The translations under genes and the position numbers were made by a program. From positions 1 to 7,420 of the forward strand of contig JAEYUU010000682.1 of assembly GCA_023429545.1 (NCBI GenBank): a stretch of 7,420 nt of DNA. Direction: 5' to 3'. Shown piece by piece: positions 4,907 to 7,420 of this stretch. Below the pieces are notes generated by a model. It did not search any database. It had not been told where the DNA came from and saw only the letters and a list, made by a program, of their open reading frames with translations. Within the stretch, counting starts at the first letter, position 1. Each line of letters starts with the position of its first letter. The stretch comes from Verrucomicrobiota bacterium (GTDB taxonomy: Bacteria; Verrucomicrobiota; Verrucomicrobiia; Verrucomicrobiales; Verrucomicrobiaceae).

Positions 4907-7420
4907 TTACTCCTTCCTCTCCCGCAGCCACGCCACCAGATCGCGCACGTCTGCATCGCTCAGCTTCGCCACCAGACCCTCCGGCATGATGGAGAGGGGG
5001 AAGTGATCGCGCTTGATGATGTCTTCAATTTTTACCTCGAAGCTGTGGCCATCCAGTCCGATGTAGGTGTGGTTCCCGCCACGCTCGGCAAGCTGGAAGA
5101 CGGTGCGTGTTTGTCCGTCTGAGGTGATCAGTATGTAGCACTCGAACTGCGGCGCCACGCTGCGGTTCGGCTGGAGCAGGGATTCTAGAATGTAGTTGGC
5201 GGTCTTCGCGGAGCCGATGGTGGAGAGATTTGGTCCTGCGATATTCCCCAGGCCCTCGGCACGATGGCACATGGCGCAGCCACCCTGGCGCGGATTCAGG
5301 AACACCGCGCGGCCATTCATTGGGTCCGGCTTTCCCGGAACCTTCGCGAGGTATTTTTCCCAGGCTTTGATATCCTGGAGAGGCGGACGTCCCGCCGGGG
5401 GAGGCGACGGAAGAAAGTCTGGCGCTGCAACCGCTTTGGCTCGCTCGAGGGCCTTGTCCCCATCAGCCTTGATGGCATCGAGCGCCGGGCGATCCTTTTC
5501 TTCAAGCGTGAGATACATAAGGGCAGCGGCGCGCACGGAAGGGGCGCGCTTCTCATCAAAGGCGAGCTTGCGCAGCAGTGGCGTGCGATTGTTGTCCCGC
5601 AGCGTTCCGAGCACATGAGTCACCCATTCCTGGAACTCCGTGGTTCCCTCCGAGAGCAATGGCTCCAAATCACGCGCCAGGAGCTGCCGTTCACGGTCAG
5701 GCAGGATCTCCATGGCCGTGCGTTTCAGTTGCGCTGGCGTGGTCGGGTTTGTGATGCGCTCCTTCAGCATTTTCGCAAGGTCCGCCTCGTTCACCTCGGC
5801 GGAATCAATCCGGCTGATGGCGGTGATGCCCCCATAGAAAAGTGCGGGGGTGAGGTCAGGCTCTGCGAGCAGCTTCTCCACGGCATCACGCGCGGGTGCA
5901 TATCGCACATCCGAGATCCACTTCAGAGCCAGCAGGCGAACTGTCGGGTCAGCATCCGCAAGGAAAGTCTGGGGTGCGGTGATGGGCTCCGCACTCGTGC
6001 GCGCCGCATCCTGCTGCACCGCCAGCAGGAGCCCCTGGCGCTGGCGGGGGTAGGGGAGGCGTGCCTCCTTCATGATCCAGAGCAGGTCGGTATCCCTGCC
6101 CAGCCGTGTGACCGCCGTGGAAAAACGCCAGGGGTTGGCATCATTCAGCCAGTCCGCTGCCTCAAGTGGGGTGACCTTCTTCTTGTTCAGGATCTTGCCC
6201 AGTTGCTCCTGCTTCCAGGTGATGCCGGAGGTGCCCGCGAGCGTGGCAGCAAGTTCATGCGGTTCCCTCGCGGAGATGCGCCACACGCGGCCATGGCCAT
6301 GGAGTTCATAGTCGCGCTTCACCCAGTCTGATACATAGATGGAGCCATCCGCTGCCACGGCGAATGCGACTGGGCGGAAATCCACACCGCCATGCGCCAG
6401 CACTTTCTTCTTCGCGGTATCATAAGCATGGGCTCGATCGGGCAGGGCATAGGCCTCGACGGAATGATCCACCCACGAGGCCACCAGCAATTGGCCGTGC
6501 CACGGAGCGGGCAAGCCCCGGAAAGTCTTGTTGGGTGATGGAGCATAGTAGATCACATCACACGCTGCTTCACCCGTGCCGGACAGCATAGGCAGCGTGC
6601 CGGGCAGCTCCCCGTTCCATGCCACGAAAGGATGCAATCCACTGCGCCCGTAGCGAAACTTGTAGCCGTAGTCACCGCCTTCGATGATGTGGTGCAGCCG
6701 GTTCGGCGGGCGCGAGTCTGGATCGTTGTCCGTGGCGAAGACATTGCCATCGGCATCGACACAGACTCCAAAGGGATTCCAGAAGCCGTTCGCCACCCTG
6801 CGCAGCTTCCCGCCTTCCATCGTCATGTGGAAGATGTTGCCACCCTCGCCCTGGTCGCTGTGCTTGGCGCCATCCGCGCCGATGAGCGTGTACGCCGCTC
6901 CGAGATTCTCTCCCATGCCGAAGTAGAGGCCGCCCTTCCCGTCGAAGGCGAGGCCGCTCAATCCATTGTGCGGATAGCGGCCTGCCGTCTCCAGGAATGC
7001 CAGCCGCCGCTCCACCTTCTCCGCTTTTCCGTCACCATCCTCATCGCGTAGTCGCAGGATTTCATCGCGCGCCGCGACATAAATGGAACCATCCGGAGCG
7101 GTGGCGATGTCCATGGTCATCACCGTTCCTTCAAAGAAGACTTCCGCCTTTTCTGCCTTGCCGTCACCGTCGGCGTCCTGCAGCCACAGGATGCGGTCCA
7201 CCTTGGGCCCGGTGAAGCCCTTGGGTGGGAAGTGGGTATTGCTCTGGATCACGAGCAGCTTCCCGTCCTTCGTAAAGGTCATGCCGATCGGCTGCTGTAC
7301 CAGTGGCTCCTGGGCGAAGAGCGTGACCTGGAGAGTCGCATCATCCACCTTGGGTGCTTCCGGAGCCGTGGTCTGACCTTGCACCACGGGACATGCCAAA
7401 ATCAGTGCGGTGGCGAGGGC
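4907..7420 (-). CDS. PVC-type membrane-bound dehydrogenase: beta-propeller, HEAT-like repeats and C-terminal cytochrome c; 5' end outside window
   Basis: About 837 codons are visible. The frame is open to the right edge, where ATALILACPVVQGQ is the end of a signal peptide, so only the start is missing; a TTG at 7399 lies inside the signal peptide and is not the true start. Counting from that codon, residues 20-375 form an NHL/PQQ-sugar-dehydrogenase-like propeller (blade motifs DGSIYVAARD, NPFGVCVDADGNVFATDND, DGSIYVSDW). Two DxDGDGKAEK loops at 75-86 and 119-130 resemble calcium-binding loops. Residues 400-640 are helical, HEAT-like. Residues 695-830 are a cytochrome c domain with heme motif CAMCH (708-712) and probable axial Met805 in SIMPEGL, ending in DVRDLVAWLRERKE. 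This order matches the 'putative membrane-bound dehydrogenase / heme-binding' families expanded in Planctomycetes and Verrucomicrobia. The protein probably oxidises a sugar or alcohol in the periplasm and passes electrons to its heme; the substrate is unknown. A terminator-like hairpin follows the stop. Confidence 0.88.
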   Translation of the reverse strand, partial: ALATALILACPVVQGQTTAPEAPKVDDATLQVTLFAQEPLVQQPIGMTFTKDGKLLVIQSNTHFPPKGFTGPKVDRILWLQDADGDGKAEKAEVFFEGTVMTMDIATAPDGSIYVAARDEILRLRDEDGDGKAEKVERRLAFLETAGRYPHNGLSGLAFDGKGGLYFGMGENLGAAYTLIGADGAKHSDQGEGGNIFHMTMEGGKLRRVANGFWNPFGVCVDADGNVFATDNDPDSRPPNRLHHIIEGGDYGYKFRYGRSGLHPFVAWNGELPGTLPMLSGTGEAACDVIYYAPSPNKTFRGLPAPWHGQLLVASWVDHSVEAYALPDRAHAYDTAKKKVLAHGGVDFRPVAFAVAADGSIYVSDWVKRDYELHGHGRVWRISAREPHELAATLAGTSGITWKQEQLGKILNKKKVTPLEAADWLNDANPWRFSTAVTRLGRDTDLLWIMKEARLPYPRQRQGLLLAVQQDAARTSAEPITAPQTFLADADPTVRLLALKWISDVRYAPARDAVEKLLAEPDLTPALFYGGITAISRIDSAEVNEADLAKMLKERITNPTTPAQLKRTAMEILPDRERQLLARDLEPLLSEGTTEFQEWVTHVLGTLRDNNRTPLLRKLAFDEKRAPSVRAAALMYLTLEEKDRPALDAIKADGDKALERAKAVAAPDFLPSPPPAGRPPLQDIKAWEKYLAKVPGKPDPMNGRAVFLNPRQGGCAMCHRAEGLGNIAGPNLSTIGSAKTANYILESLLQPNRSVAPQFECYILITSDGQTRTVFQLAERGGNHTYIGLDGHSFEVKIEDIIKRDHFPLSIMPEGLVAKLSDADVRDLVAWLRERKE

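Noticed and set aside
4444..4989. Plus-strand open frame (181 codons) across the Sel1/WD40 start and the intergenic region
   Set aside because: It runs through the terminator, the promoter and the ends of two supported genes and encodes low-complexity, unrecognisable protein.
5264..6331. Long plus-strand open frame (355 codons) opposite the dehydrogenase gene
   Set aside because: It shows no recognisable domain, and the opposite strand encodes a clear multidomain protein. It is an antisense shadow of high GC content.

Overview
The window is GC-rich, densely coding bacterial chromosome. It most likely comes from a verrucomicrobial relative within the Planctomycetes-Verrucomicrobia-Chlamydiae group. 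The main evidence is the gene at the right edge, a secreted beta-propeller / helical-repeat / cytochrome c protein of the 'PVC-type heme-binding' dehydrogenase class, which is expanded in that group. A sulfatase, a Tat-exported sugar-isomerase-like TIM barrel and a secreted alpha/beta hydrolase fit the same setting. The taxonomy is an inference from gene content; no rRNA or other marker is present.

Layout, left to right. (1) Positions 1-235, minus: N-terminus of an exported sulfatase running off the left edge. (2) Positions 263-1369, minus: an exported prolyl-oligopeptidase-type alpha/beta hydrolase ending 27 nt upstream of the sulfatase, so the two probably form an operon. (3) Positions 1370-1467: a compact divergent promoter region with two perfect TTGACA hexamers arranged symmetrically. 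(4) Positions 1468-2352, plus: a Tat-exported xylose-isomerase-like TIM-barrel protein. (5) Positions 2362-4828, minus, convergent with the TIM-barrel gene with 9 nt between stops: a secreted Sel1-repeat + WD40-like protein, split into two reading frames at a run of seven G. (6) Positions 4829-4906: intergenic region with an intrinsic terminator, a probable promoter and a perfect 7-bp inverted repeat. (7) Positions 4907-7420, minus: the propeller/cytochrome c dehydrogenase-like protein, whose start lies beyond the right edge.

All five gene products carry, or appear to carry, export signals, so the region encodes periplasmic or extracytoplasmic functions. A sulfatase, a hydrolase, a sugar-isomerase-like enzyme and a heme-containing sugar-dehydrogenase-like protein together suggest breakdown and oxidation of a sulfated or esterified carbohydrate. 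That pathway is a hypothesis from context only. The Sel1/WD40 protein is probably a protein-interaction scaffold of unknown role.

The items most worth a second look are the frameshift at the G7 tract, the mirror-symmetric divergent promoters with no obvious Shine-Dalgarno at the preferred starts, and the inverted repeat covering the -10 box and start codon of the Sel1/WD40 gene. I saw no tRNA, rRNA, CRISPR array, insertion sequence or phage gene. No established new defence or mobile system is evident.
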